Shown: one piece after another, positions 1 to 8,647 of the stretch | Layout: every line of letters begins with the position of its first letter | Numbering within the stretch: position 1 is the first letter of the stretch | Assembly (NCBI GenBank): GCA_019693395.1 | Contig: JAAMXP010001518.1 | Location: 1-11,076 of the forward strand | DNA length: 11,076 nucleotides | DNA from: Ettlia oleoabundans | Taxonomy: Eukaryota > Chlorophyta > Chlorophyceae > Chlamydomonadales | Direction: 5' to 3' | The notes under the pieces: generated by a model | What the model was told of the DNA's origin: nothing | What the model saw: the letters and a program-made list of their open reading frames with translations, nothing else | Databases searched by the model: none | Program-made: the position numbers and the translations under genes

Positions 1-13
1 CCCCCCCGCCCAC

Positions 14-2012
14 CTGGTCAGTGGCCACCACATAGCTCTGCACATGCGGGTTGCGCCGCATCTCGCCGCTCAGCACGCCGCCCTTGTTGGCACCCTCGCA
101 GCTGCAGGTGGGCGAATGGGCAGGCAAGAACTTGATGGGCTGGTGCAGGTGCAGGTATTGAGTAGAAACGCAAGTTGGCACACTCAGGTCGGGGGACAGG
201 GCAGTAGAGGGATGAAGCAAGCTGCAGACGCATCCAGGTGCAACCCCCCAACCAGCACCCACCCACCACCCGCCACCTGCCCCCGCACCTTATTGTTGCG
301 CCCACCAGCTTCACCTCCTGGCTGATGCGTGAGGTCAGCACCTGGGACCAGTGGGTGCCGCTCTGCACACACAGTGCAGGCACACACAGCATCATATGCA
401 CAGCACAAGCACACATAAGCACACACCTCAACCCTTATGTTTATTGTTTGGATGCAGGTACGGGTGGGTACGGCAAGTCCGTGACAATAAACAAGACCGG
501 ACCTCCACACAGCCTGCACCAGCCCCCGCCTGCACTCACCGGCCAGTAGGCGGGGAGGAAGGGCCCGCGCACGCTGCTGTTGAGGAAGATGACGTGTCGA
601 TAGCGGCTGGTGTCAACCACCCGCGTCTCAATGGCCTGCAGCACAGCCACACCCGACACCTCAGCACAGCCGGCGTTGTTCTGTATGTGTCAAGGGCCTG
701 TAGGAGACCAACAGGTCTGGCTGGCTGGCTGGCTACACTCAAGACACCAAGCTCCTCGAGGTTTGAGATCAGGGACCAAAAGGGAGGAAGCATGAAGTGG
801 TGCAGGCAGCGCTTTGGCGTTGGCTGTCCCTGGCTGTGGGCTGTGCAGGGCAGGGGGGAAGAGCGGGCATGCCGAGGGCAACGCCCAACTGCCGAAGGTC
901 TTTGAGGCTTGGTAAATGCTCCCTCCCTGCCTTTCCTTCCCCTTCCCTCCCCTCCCTCATGTGCACGCACCCAGCCAAATGTGCCCCAGTCATAGCACTC
1001 GTTGGGGTGAGGCACCGCGTGCACGTTCTCAGGCAGCGGCGGCAGCTTGGTGTCAAGCACACCCTTGCCCTGCACAGCAAGGACAGACCAGGGCAGGCAT
1101 GGGTGCCCAGTGTAGGCATTACTGTGTGTGCCAGTCATGGTCACCCCTACTGTAGCCTTAATATTCCACCCTAGGTCCATACGGCACCCCACAGTGCACC
1201 ACACCCCCGGGCTCATAACAAGCACAGTTGCTACTGCTGTGCCATCAACTGCTGACTTACCATGATTCACACCCACCTGGGCACCACCCATCCATCGGGA
1301 CCCCAACGCATGCCCACCTGAACTGACCTGCCCCGCCCGTCCCATCAAACAACCCACCTCCTGCACCACAATGAGGTAGTCACACCCATCCCCAGGCCTC
1401 ACGCCAAACTCAAGGAAGTAGCGCAGGTTTTCCTCGTACTCAACATCTGCAATGTGGGTGTTAAGGGGAAGGTGGCACCTCACCCCCACTTGAAGGTGGT
1501 TGGGGTGTTGAGCGGAAACAGGGTGCTGGCCCACAGCCATCAATCAATGCAGCGACAGCTCACAGTTTTAACAGCAGGCCGACCGTCGCACCCGTGTGCG
1601 CATACACATAGATGACCAGGGTGTGGGCGGTGCCGTCGCCATACCGGTGGGTGCCTTGCATGCCGCTCATAGACACGCTGTGTATGCTGCAGCCCGACGA
1701 GGGAGTGGGGGTGGGCAGGGCTTCTATTGCTTCAAGGGCCACAACACATCTAGTTTGTTCAACGCTGATTGATTGCACGTGCATCACCCCTGACATCGCA
1801 TTTAAATCCAGCATAGAGTTGGGCTGCTGTACATGTTTGGCCGCGTCAAATGCACATTTGGATGTGCAGCAGCGTGTAGGGTCACACCTGAAGGTGTTAT
1901 GACTTGTGAACAACACGTAAGTGCAGAACAAGCAGGCAGCGCCAATCATGGAGGCAGCCAGGCCCACTTTTGCCCCCGTGCCTCTTTGCCCCTTGCGCCT
2001 GCGGCAACACAT
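14..2012 (-). CDS. Type II membrane protein with glycosyltransferase-like domain (partial, 3' end off window)
   Basis: Six coding exons read right to left: 2012-1592, 1446-1358, 1069-971, 680-540, 362-289 and 101-14. Every junction is GT-AG and the phases agree, giving 304 visible residues. A basic N-terminus (RRRKGQRG, residues 4-11) precedes one hydrophobic segment at about 16-36, the layout of a Golgi type II anchor. The lumenal part has TLVIYVYAHTD, then EYEENLRYFLEFG, then NECYDWGTFGW (193-203), then HVIFLNSSVRGPF (232-244), EVKLVGATIS and HVQSYVVATDQ (294-304). The ordered pair of an N-x-x-Y-D-W/F-G motif and an F-L-N-S-S-x-x-G-P motif resembles RgpF-type (rhamnan synthesis protein F) glycosyltransferase-like proteins. 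That family link is from memory and tentative. The gene is cut by the left window edge after a GTGGGC donor. The start at 2012 is chosen because it directly precedes the basic and membrane segment; an in-frame ATG at 2102 is an alternative. Residues 72-138 could be an unspliced in-phase intron (1887-1687). Coding status is fairly sure; substrate and reaction are unknown. Confidence 0.75.
717..732. repeat. (CTGG)4 microsatellite in intron
   Basis: Four exact copies of CTGG lie inside the intron at 970-681 of the glycosyltransferase-like gene. It is a simple tetranucleotide repeat with no sign of a function. Confidence 0.8.
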
Positions 2013-3019
2013 CAATGCAGGGGATGGTCCTGTGCGCGACAAGAAGACACAGCAGAGCGAGGCGAAGTCTGCAGTACTCAGGATAGGCAGGCAGCCGGGC
2101 ATACTGGTTTGCTCCGCCTACGTCGGCAGCAGCACCCACTTGGCTTTGCCGGGCGTGCCATGTGGCGCTCGCCCATTCTCCATGTTGTCAGCTGAGTGGC
2201 TTGCAACCTGGTCCGGCAAGCCCACTCGCTTACCCATGGCACCTGCCAGCTGTCAATTGCACAGGGCAGGACGTACGGCGGCCCCCAGCAGCGGTTGCAG
2301 GGAGTGGCGCTGCCAGCTGATGACGTTGCTTGCGCACGTCTTCCTCGCCGGTATCAATGCCGAAGACGATCCAGCACCTCAGCGGGCCTCCTTGCTGCAC
2401 TGCTCTCCACCCTGTAAGTGTTGTTGAGAGCTGACCAGCGCTATGGCATCCCTGCCCTTGTCTAGCTGCGTCCCCAATCCATTGATTTCAAATCCCAGCT
2501 GGCTGCGATACGTAGACTGCCCAGTTGGCCACGGGAAGGATGGGCCTGTCCGCTGATAGCCGGAGAGTCTGACTTTCTGCTCGACCCGCACGTTGTGACA
2601 CAAAATGCTTAGCTAACCAAAACCAATGACTGAAGGAACTCTCGCGAGACACGCACATTTGACATGAGTGACATGGCGCTGAGATGGGCGGCAGGGGCCG
2701 CGCATTGCTGGCATTGTGCTTTCCGGTGCTCAGTCCACTCTAATGCCTAGGAGGACGTCCATGTTACTCGTCTGTATGTGACTGTTCTCAAAATGAAGCA
2801 CGCCTTGAGGAGCATCCTGCCACGTGGCTTTTGACAGTGCAGCGCAGCTCGCGCAGGGGCAGGTGCCCACTATGTGATCATGTGAAGGTGGGATGCACGC
2901 ACCGCGTTTCGCATTGACAACAGCACTGGCTAGAGGCCTGAAATCATCTTTGGATGACAACCATGCCGCGAGTGGCCGACCAGTGCCAGTTGCCAACATG
3001 GAGTTCTACAGGCGGGCGG

Positions 3020-3047
3020 AGTAACCCTGCCGGTAGTAACCCCGCCG
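3020..3047. repeat. 13-base direct repeat in divergent promoter region
   Basis: AGTAACCCTGCCG (3020-3032) recurs as AGTAACCCCGCCG (3035-3047), with one mismatch and a two-base spacer. It could be a paired protein-binding site in the shared promoter region, but no factor is recognised and it may be chance in GC-rich DNA. Confidence 0.5.
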
Positions 3048-3551
3048 CTCATGCTGCCCCCAGACACTGGCTGATACATCAGAAGGCCGGGCCGTCTATG
3101 CAGCCCTTTCCTGGCATTCCTCGCATCCCCAAGCGTGAATCACGCCGGTGGCCGAGCTCGGTCACTGTACACACGTCGCCTTATTTCGCGTGTCTGCCAT
3201 GGTCACAATTATCCAGCCCACGGTTAGAGCGCACATCGTATGAAATTACAATATATTCACCGCCAAAGGGAGCGCCGAGAACGACTGCCACCTTGGCGCA
3301 CGCCAGGGTCGGCTGCCACCTACATGGCACCCCTGTGCCGGCCTGTCTCACCCTCTTACCGCCGGCTGTCGGGGCTCAGGTGCGGCAGCTGCGCCCAGAC
3401 AGCGCGTGTAGGGAGCATGCAGGCTGCATGACCCGGTCAGGGCGGGGGCAGGACAGCGGCACAGATAACTGCGCTGCTGTTACTATACGACATGTGCCCG
3501 GATGTTTGTTCAACCGGGCAGGAGGCGGCAAAGCAATGACGGCGGCCCTTC

Positions 3552-3587
3552 CCGGGCAGGGCCCCCCAGTTTAGGGCCCTGTCCCGG
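3552..3587. promoter_or_regulatory. GC-rich hairpin upstream of eL22 start codon
   Basis: CCGGGCAGGGCCC (3552-3564) pairs with GGGCCCTGTCCCGG (3574-3587), giving 13 base pairs with one bulged T at 3582 and a nine-base loop. It sits 141 bases before the eL22 ATG. It may lie in the 5' UTR, in a 5' UTR intron or in the promoter, because the transcription start is unknown. eL22 proteins are known to bind RNA stem-loops, so an autoregulatory site is conceivable. That role is inference only. Confidence 0.6.
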
Positions 3588-3728
3588 CGTTTGATTGTTG
3601 GTGTCATTGCTCTCTGGCGCTTGGACGGATGGACAATTCACCCAGCGGGCCCCATATGCCCCATCCCCACCGCTGCCCGCCTTTCCGCCGCCTGCTTGTT
3701 CGTGTGTGCTTGCAGGAGCGATAGCAGG

Positions 3729-5597
3729 ATGGTGCAGATAGGCAAGAAGGTGGCCACAGGCCCCAAGAAGGGCAAGAAGGCCCTGACCTTCACCATTGAC
3801 TGCTCCAAGCCTGTCGAGGACAAGGTGGGTGCGGCAGCGCAGCCGCTACCCAACAGCAGGCCGCATATAAAATGGCAAGGCAGCAGGGCAGGAGCAGGTA
3901 CCAGCCGGCCACGGTGGTGCTCAGTGATCGTGCGTGAGCAGGTTGGAGGGTCAAGAAGCACAACGAGCATGAATCGCAGCCTTTCCAGCAAGGCTAGCAT
4001 GTGCGTGTTGGTCGCCAGCACTCGCTGGGCCTCTTGAGCCGCCGACGCTGGGTTTCAACCGACTTGGTGTCTGGTGCAGATCATGGAGATTGCCTCCTTT
4101 GAGAAGTTCCTGGTAGACAAGATCAAGGTGGACAAGAAGACCGGTGAGTCAAGAAATAAAGTTGGGAGGGCACCTCTCTGCTTCCTGGCTGCGTCCCGAG
4201 TGCCACAAATGCAGCATGGCGGGGTTGGAGTCTTCTCCCCGCTGCCGTTGTTTGTGCTGCTGGTCGCTGCATGACCCCAGGGGCACCAGCAGCAGCAGAA
4301 TTTGCGAAGGAATAGTGCTGCAGCCAGCGATGGCCAGCTAGGCCGACTCAGTAAGGCCGACTTATGTGTCAGTACAGCATCGAAGGTTTGAGTGGGGCAG
4401 CGGTTTGTCACGCAGGCAGCGACTGTGGCGATCGCAGTCAGTACAGCACCTGGGAGCCCCTGGGATACCACATGGCAGGCGGTACGGTGCGGCACGGCAC
4501 AGGGGTAGCACAGTTGGTGTGCAGTGCAAAATCAAGCTTGCACAAGGTGCAACTCATGTGCTGGAGATACGTCAGACACAAGACGGTTGGGCGCAGCGGC
4601 AACAACTACATCTCTGTAATGTGGAGTTTCGTATGAAAGCATTGGTGGATTGCATGTGTCACAGCTGACAATTTCCAGCAGTCATGGACTGCAGCCGGTG
4701 CAGGGCATGCAATTGAAGCTGGATATGTGTAGCCCTCCCGCGCAGCAGCACTCCCGCAGCCCCAATTCAGTCGTTGCAGCCTGAGCGTGCGGTGTTGGGC
4801 AACTGAGGAGGCAGACCAGCCCACCTTTTGCTGCCCACCGCTGCAGCGGATAGGGTCCCCAACACTTGTTTCGGCTCCCTTACTGTGGGGACGCTATGCA
4901 CCGCTGCGCTCTTGCATTCGCAATGCCAACCCTCTGCCTCCTTGGTTTTATTGCCTCTGCTCCTTGCCCCATTGCGCTATACAGGCGTGCTGGGCGACAA
5001 CGTGAAGGTGACTCGGGACAAGACCAAGATCACAGTCACCTCTGAGATCCAGATGAGCAAGCGGTACCTCAAGTACCTCACCAAGAAGTACCTGAAGAAG
5101 GTAAGAGGAAGCTGAGCTCAACCGGGCTGCAGGGCACCGGCAGCTTGTTGGCAACAGCTGCTGTCGAGGAGCATTGGGGAGGGCTGTGGCACGTGACTGC
5201 ACGGGTGCAGCGTGGCCGCTTCACTGGCAGCAGCGAAACGCCCGTCCTGACTCGGACAAGCAGCTCGTTGGCTGTGGCAGCTGGCACTCAGCAGCGGTCT
5301 TGCTGTCGCCAGCGTGGCTGCGTGGCCCTGTTTGGCAGGCTGCACACCCGCTTCCTAGTCCACCTGCTTGACAGGCTGCTTGTTGCGCTTGCCCCGGGTT
5401 ACCCATCCCGTACGCTTCACGTCTTACCCATATCCGCCCGCCCCCGCCCCTTGCATGGCTGCCACGTGCCCTGTCTGCAGCACAACGTGCGTGACTGGCT
5501 GCGCGTGATTGCCTCCAACAAGGACCGCTCCGTATACGAGCTGCGCTACTTCAACATCGCAGACCAGAACGAGGACGAGGACGAGGACGAGGAGTAA
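3729..5597 (+). CDS. RPL22: 60S ribosomal protein eL22 (L22e), complete, four exons
   Basis: The exons are 3729-3824, 4080-4143, 4985-5100 and 5481-5597 (stop TAA 5595-5597). All junctions are GT-AG with matching phases, giving a 130-residue protein, close to the usual eL22 length of about 120-130. The order is: a lysine-rich N-terminus ([14 protein letters not shown]), the conserved [12 protein letters not shown] segment, then [17 protein letters not shown] (33-49), [15 protein letters not shown], the basic [14 protein letters not shown] (79-92), [14 protein letters not shown] and [10 protein letters not shown]. It ends in an acidic EDEDEDEE tail (123-130), as in eL22 elsewhere. eL22 is a component of the cytosolic large ribosomal subunit that binds 28S rRNA. 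The start is fixed by the match of MVQIGKK to the basic N-terminus. The introns are 255, 841 and 380 bases; the second is unusually long for this window. Confidence 0.97.
4144..4984 (+). other. Long second intron of eL22 (841 nt)
   Basis: The intron runs from GTGAGTC at 4144 to a C/T-rich acceptor ending ATACAG at 4984. It is the longest intron in the window. The 12-mer GTCAGTACAGCA occurs twice (4368-4379 and 4437-4448). Ribosomal-protein introns often host snoRNAs, but I found no paired C (RUGAUGA) and D (CUGA) boxes here. An H/ACA RNA could not be judged by eye. No open frame in it resembles a protein. Confidence 0.9.
5569..5594 (+). repeat. GAGGAC-type hexanucleotide repeat coding the eL22 acidic tail
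   Basis: The last coding bases of eL22 are an almost pure run of GAG and GAC codons (GAGGAC repeated, ending GAGGAG), which makes the EDEDEDEE tail. An acidic C-terminus is normal for eL22. The repetitive codons suggest its length could vary by slippage between strains. Confidence 0.85.
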
Positions 5598-5846
5598 GGC
5601 TGCAGCAGCACTAGCACTCACTGAGGCCGAGGAGTGCAAAGTGCCCGGAAACCTCCTCTGTGTGCTCAGTTGGCAAGTGCACCCAGGGCTCGCACCTGGG
5701 GCAGCGGCGTCAGCACCTGTGGCCACTTACGTTGGTGGCTGCGTGTGCAAGGCGAGGAGCGAATGCAGTGCGCTGCTCCCAGCCCGGACCCTACCCGCCG
5801 CCCGCCTGCTTGGATACTCCACTGTGCGTTCTTTCAGTTTGGGGTT

Positions 5847-5851
5847 TGTAA
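5847..5851 (+). terminator. Putative poly(A) signal (TGTAA) of eL22
   Basis: TGTAA lies 250 bases after the eL22 stop codon, within a plausible chlorophyte 3' UTR. UGUAA is the established poly(A) signal of green algae such as Chlamydomonas. Cleavage would be expected some 10-20 bases downstream. Confidence 0.65.
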
Positions 5852-6468
5852 GGCACACCATTAGCAGCTGCATCCCCCTTCAGTAGTGACATGAGAAGCC
5901 AGCTGTGTTGAAAGGTGGCACACAGGGCAAGCCAGAAATTGTATACAACCTTCAGAAAGCCCAGCAGTTGGGAAGTTGCGTGCAGTGCTCAACACAGGAT
6001 GCTGGGAACGCTGCACAGGGCAACGGCTCCTATGGCAGCGCCCCTACTACCCGCCCATTGGCACATCATAGCATCGGTTCCCCTGCTGGAAACAACGGCA
6101 AGGGCGCCGGTGCTGCTCCTTGTGCCGCTTGGGACGAGGGGCTGAGTCCCGCTCTATGCTGGGCTGTTCCGCTGCTGCCGCTGGCATTGCTCCCGTTGAT
6201 TGCGGCTCGGGTTGCCTGCTTGCTATTGCTGGCTTGCAGCGCAGTCCCGGGCCAGGGCCACGGCACTGTGCAGTCAAACCTGCGGGGCAGGCCAGCACTG
6301 GGCCGTTGAGCAGTGTGCGTGTGCCTGCTGCAGGGAATCCGCATGCTAAGCTGGGCGCCAAAAAGGCGGGCGCATATCTACCCATCTCACTTTCGACGAC
6401 ATCATCACGCATGCAGCAGCTGCAAGAGGAGAGCAGCACAACAGCGCACCCCCACCCGCCCACCCACC
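5852..6468. other. Convergent 3' intergenic region
   Basis: This stretch lies between the eL22 poly(A) signal and the end of the minus-strand membrane-protein frame. It probably holds that gene's 3' UTR or a final short exon: a C/T-rich acceptor ending gcag at 6420 is present on the minus strand. No TGTAA occurs on the minus strand here; the nearest variant is TGTAT near 5945. Open frames on either strand show no family resemblance. Confidence 0.5.
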
Positions 6469-8008
6469 TCACCCCCTCACCCACCAGGGTATATGTGGCG
6501 TGTCGCTGCAGAACTTGAGGGCAAAGGGGTCTGCCGCCCAGAAGGCGCACACCATCTGCCCCGTGGAGTTGCTGGCCACCGGCAAACATCCACCTTTAGA
6601 TGTTGCTGACTTGAAGAATGGGTCCAGGCCGTAGGCGCCCACCCCCTGCACAAACACTGCAGTGCCCAGGCCCAGCACCAGCCCTGACACCGGGTGGTTG
6701 AAGGCCGCCAGGCTGGCCAGTGCCCAGCCCAGCGCATAGTGGTGTAGGTGCAGGTCGAAAGCTCCGCTGGCTGGCAGCGCCGCCATCCAGGCTCCGAAGT
6801 AAGCCAGCACCGCGACGCGCGGCAGCAGATAGAGCCCCAGCCTGCGCCACTGCACCTGCCGTCTCCGCCGCCGCCTGCCGGCTGAGCGCCTCCTACTGTC
6901 AGCCTTCTGACCCCCTCCCATGCGTCCAATGCTGCTGTCACTGCCTACTCGCCGGCATCCAGGCCCGCCGCCGCCCCAGCATGAAATGCTCCAGCTTTGC
7001 GGCGTATCAGGCGCAGGCGCTGCAGGTGCTGCCGCAGCCCCTGCCTCCTCCGCCTCCAGAAGTTCAGCCGTGCTTGCGCGGGTGCTGAACTTGCTGGCCT
7101 TGGTGCTGATTCCGCTGTTGCTGCCGCCTTCTGCCACAGCGGCCAGCCAGAGGTGCCAGACAACAGCTGCCAGTACTGCAAGCCCAGCTGCACGTGCGGT
7201 GGAGGCACAAAGTGCAGATGGATGGGAGCAGGCAGCAGGCAGGGCTCCAGTTATGACCTGCCAGTGTTAGCAGGGCGTGCGCAGGCGTTTGGCCGGGCAG
7301 GGCATCAAGCCGTCCCGGACAGATCTGTGAAGAAGCACTACCATGCAGCGGCAGCGGCAGCACCACTCACCGAGCACCAGCGTCGCAATCATGGCTGGGC
7401 TGGCGTTCACGCCCCTGCTTGACAGGCTGCTGTGCAGCGCCGGGATGTTGCTGATGGCAGAGTAGGAGGGCAGGGTGGCGGCATAGACCAGCCAAATGTA
7501 ACCGCGGCGAGGAGCCGCCAGCCAAGAAAAGCGTGCGGGACATGTGACTCCCACCAGCCAGCCCAGGGCGCCCCCCGCGAAAGCCAGAGCGGTGAGGCCA
7601 GAGTAGATACCGGCTGCGTCTTTAGCTTGGCAATCATACGGCAAGCCGCCGGCACATAGGCCGCGTTGGAAGCCATACCCCGCAAACAGCAGCGCCAGCC
7701 AGCACGCCTGCCAGGGCAAAGCAGAGTTGAACAGGCGGATTCACACTTAGGGTGCGCGAGTGCACACAGGGGGACATGCAATGTACATTGATTCTCACCA
7801 GGCGCACAAATGTCCCGGCTTGTTCCAGCGCATCCTCAGGCTGTGGACGCTTGAGCGGCGGCAGATTGGCGGTCAATGGCCCACTGGGCGCGACCTTGCC
7901 CTCTTCTTCCTCAGGCGCCTCAGAGGCCAGGTCCACCTCGACTTGGCCTCTGGCACCCCGGTCGTGCGCCCAATCCGCCAATTTGGTGGACTCCTGAGGC
8001 GGAAGGCC
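6469..8008 (-). CDS. Uncharacterised multi-pass membrane protein (5' and 3' ends uncertain)
   Basis: Three exons are well supported: 8008-7799, 7707-7371 and 7187-6481. Introns of 91 and 183 bases have GT-AG ends and matching phases (a GCT alanine codon is split between exons two and three). About 418 residues are visible. First comes a soluble stretch rich in acid (EAPEEEE, 31-36). Then come hydrophobic segments beginning ACWLALLFAG (71), SGLTALAFAGGALGWLVGV, GYIWLVYAATLPSYSAIS and AMIATLVLAGLAVLAAVVWH. A loop of about 100 residues follows, low in complexity, with a basic SAGRRRRRRQ cluster. The last part is LYLLPRVAVLAYFGAW, then HLHHYALGWALASLAAF and SGLVLGLGTAVFVQGVGAYG, and a cysteine-containing tail (FCSDTPHIPWW). 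I do not recognise the family. The frame runs on to a TGA at 6471-6469, but a donor at 6480 could instead lead to a short last exon. The N-terminus needs an upstream exon, because a stop precedes the first exon in frame. One phase-compatible candidate is 8330-8265 (ATG to CAG|GTGGCA). Confidence 0.65.
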
Positions 8009-8048
8009 CTGCAGGAAGTCACGCCAGTTTCGGTTCCGGGAAACCTTG

Positions 8049-8076
8049 GAAGGCTTCGGCTATGCTGGAAGCCTTC
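8049..8076. repeat. 9-bp perfect inverted repeat
   Basis: GAAGGCTTC (8049-8057) and GAAGCCTTC (8068-8076) are exact reverse complements around a ten-base spacer. It lies just upstream of the first supported exon of the membrane-protein gene, in its 5' UTR or first intron. It could form a small hairpin; no function is evident. Confidence 0.55.
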
Positions 8077-8362
8077 AAAAAGCATTCGATGATCCTTCCA
8101 ACCTCGTTCGACGCGCCGTCTCGCGTACTTCCGGGGCTTTGCATCACAGGATGCGGTGCAAGCTCCAATGGAGTGGGTAAATATCTTTGAACATGTACAC
8201 CATTCGGTGCGAAACACTGCAAGAGACCTTGTACACGCATGTTGGGCATGGTAACTGGTGCCACCTGGCAGAGGGGCACCCAGCCAGCCCATGCTGCTGA
8301 CTCGCCAGCTGCTGCTGCATCCATCAACATTTGCTTTCACGCCTACAGCACCAATTGTCAAC

Positions 8363-8381
8363 TTTATTGTTGTTGTTTACA
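8363..8381 (-). terminator. Putative poly(A) signals of the PUF gene (TGTAA and AATAAA)
   Basis: On the minus strand TGTAA (8381-8377) is followed nine bases later by AATAAA (8368-8363). This is the only TGTAA between the PUF stop codon and the next gene on that strand. It implies a 3' UTR of about 1.2 kb, long but within the range seen in green algae. Cleavage would fall around 8350-8365. Confidence 0.5.
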
Positions 8382-8568
8382 CTGCCGCACACCGGTACGT
8401 GCGGCGTAACGGGGGGTTCAGTGCTTGCAATGGGTGGTAAGAGCAGGGCAGGCAGTGCTGCGAAAAGGTGGTACACCCAGGAGAGGATCTTGTACAACAA
8501 CTTTGACCGAGGGGATGCAGTGGTACAGCTAAAAAGGCAGCACACACACGATTCAGGGTGCAGCAGAG

Positions 8569-8647
8569 GGGAAGGGCAGGCAGTGCATGCCACAGGGGCA
8601 CGCTAACGGGAAGGGCAGGCAGTGCATGCCACAGGGGCACGCTAACG
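8569..8647. repeat. Perfect 39-bp tandem duplication
   Basis: A 39-base unit containing GGCAGTGCATGCCAC and GGGGCACGCTAAC occurs twice in direct succession (8569-8607 and 8608-8646, with the first base of the unit repeated at 8647). The copies are identical, so the duplication is probably recent. It lies in the inferred 3' UTR of the PUF gene. The unit includes the palindrome GCATGC. Confidence 0.9.

Larger units (their letters stand above)
2013..3728. other. Divergent intergenic region, no convincing gene
   Basis: This 1.7 kb lies between the starts of the minus-strand glycosyltransferase-like gene and the plus-strand eL22 gene, so it should hold both promoters and both 5' UTRs. Open frames here (for example 2954-3574 on the plus strand) show no recognisable motif, no splice-consistent continuation and no family resemblance. 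Visible landmarks are a CCAAT at 2623-2627, a near-exact 13-base direct repeat (3020-3032 and 3035-3047), an AT-rich patch near 3240-3260 and a GC hairpin at 3552-3587. A pyrimidine-rich stretch ending in gcag at 3715, 13 bases before the eL22 ATG, could be the acceptor of a 5' UTR intron. No clear TATA box was found. Confidence 0.6.

Noticed and set aside
536..1543. A 335-codon uninterrupted minus-strand frame
   Set aside because: It is a read-through of two real exons (1446-1358 and 1069-971) and their introns. Past 971 the real protein continues in another frame at 680-540.
2176..2427. Plus-strand frames ending near a GTAAGTG donor-like site at 2414
   Set aside because: The translation is not recognisable and no downstream acceptor gives a convincing continuation, so there is no support for an exon.
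2954..3574. A 206-codon plus-strand open frame in the divergent intergenic region
   Set aside because: Its product is low in complexity with no recognisable motif, and GC-rich DNA yields open frames of this size by chance. No splice-consistent partners or poly(A) signal follow it before the eL22 gene.
3571..3576. A TTTAGGG-like telomere motif
   Set aside because: Only one partial copy is present and it is part of the hairpin loop and stem, so it is not a telomeric array.
3825..5480. C/D-box snoRNAs in the eL22 introns
   Set aside because: I looked for RUGAUGA with a downstream CUGA and terminal pairing in all three introns and found no pair. H/ACA RNAs remain untested.
8331..8606. A 91-codon plus-strand frame with a hydrophobic start
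   Set aside because: It overlaps the PUF poly(A) signals and the tandem duplication on the other strand. The rest of the product is unlike any family I know.
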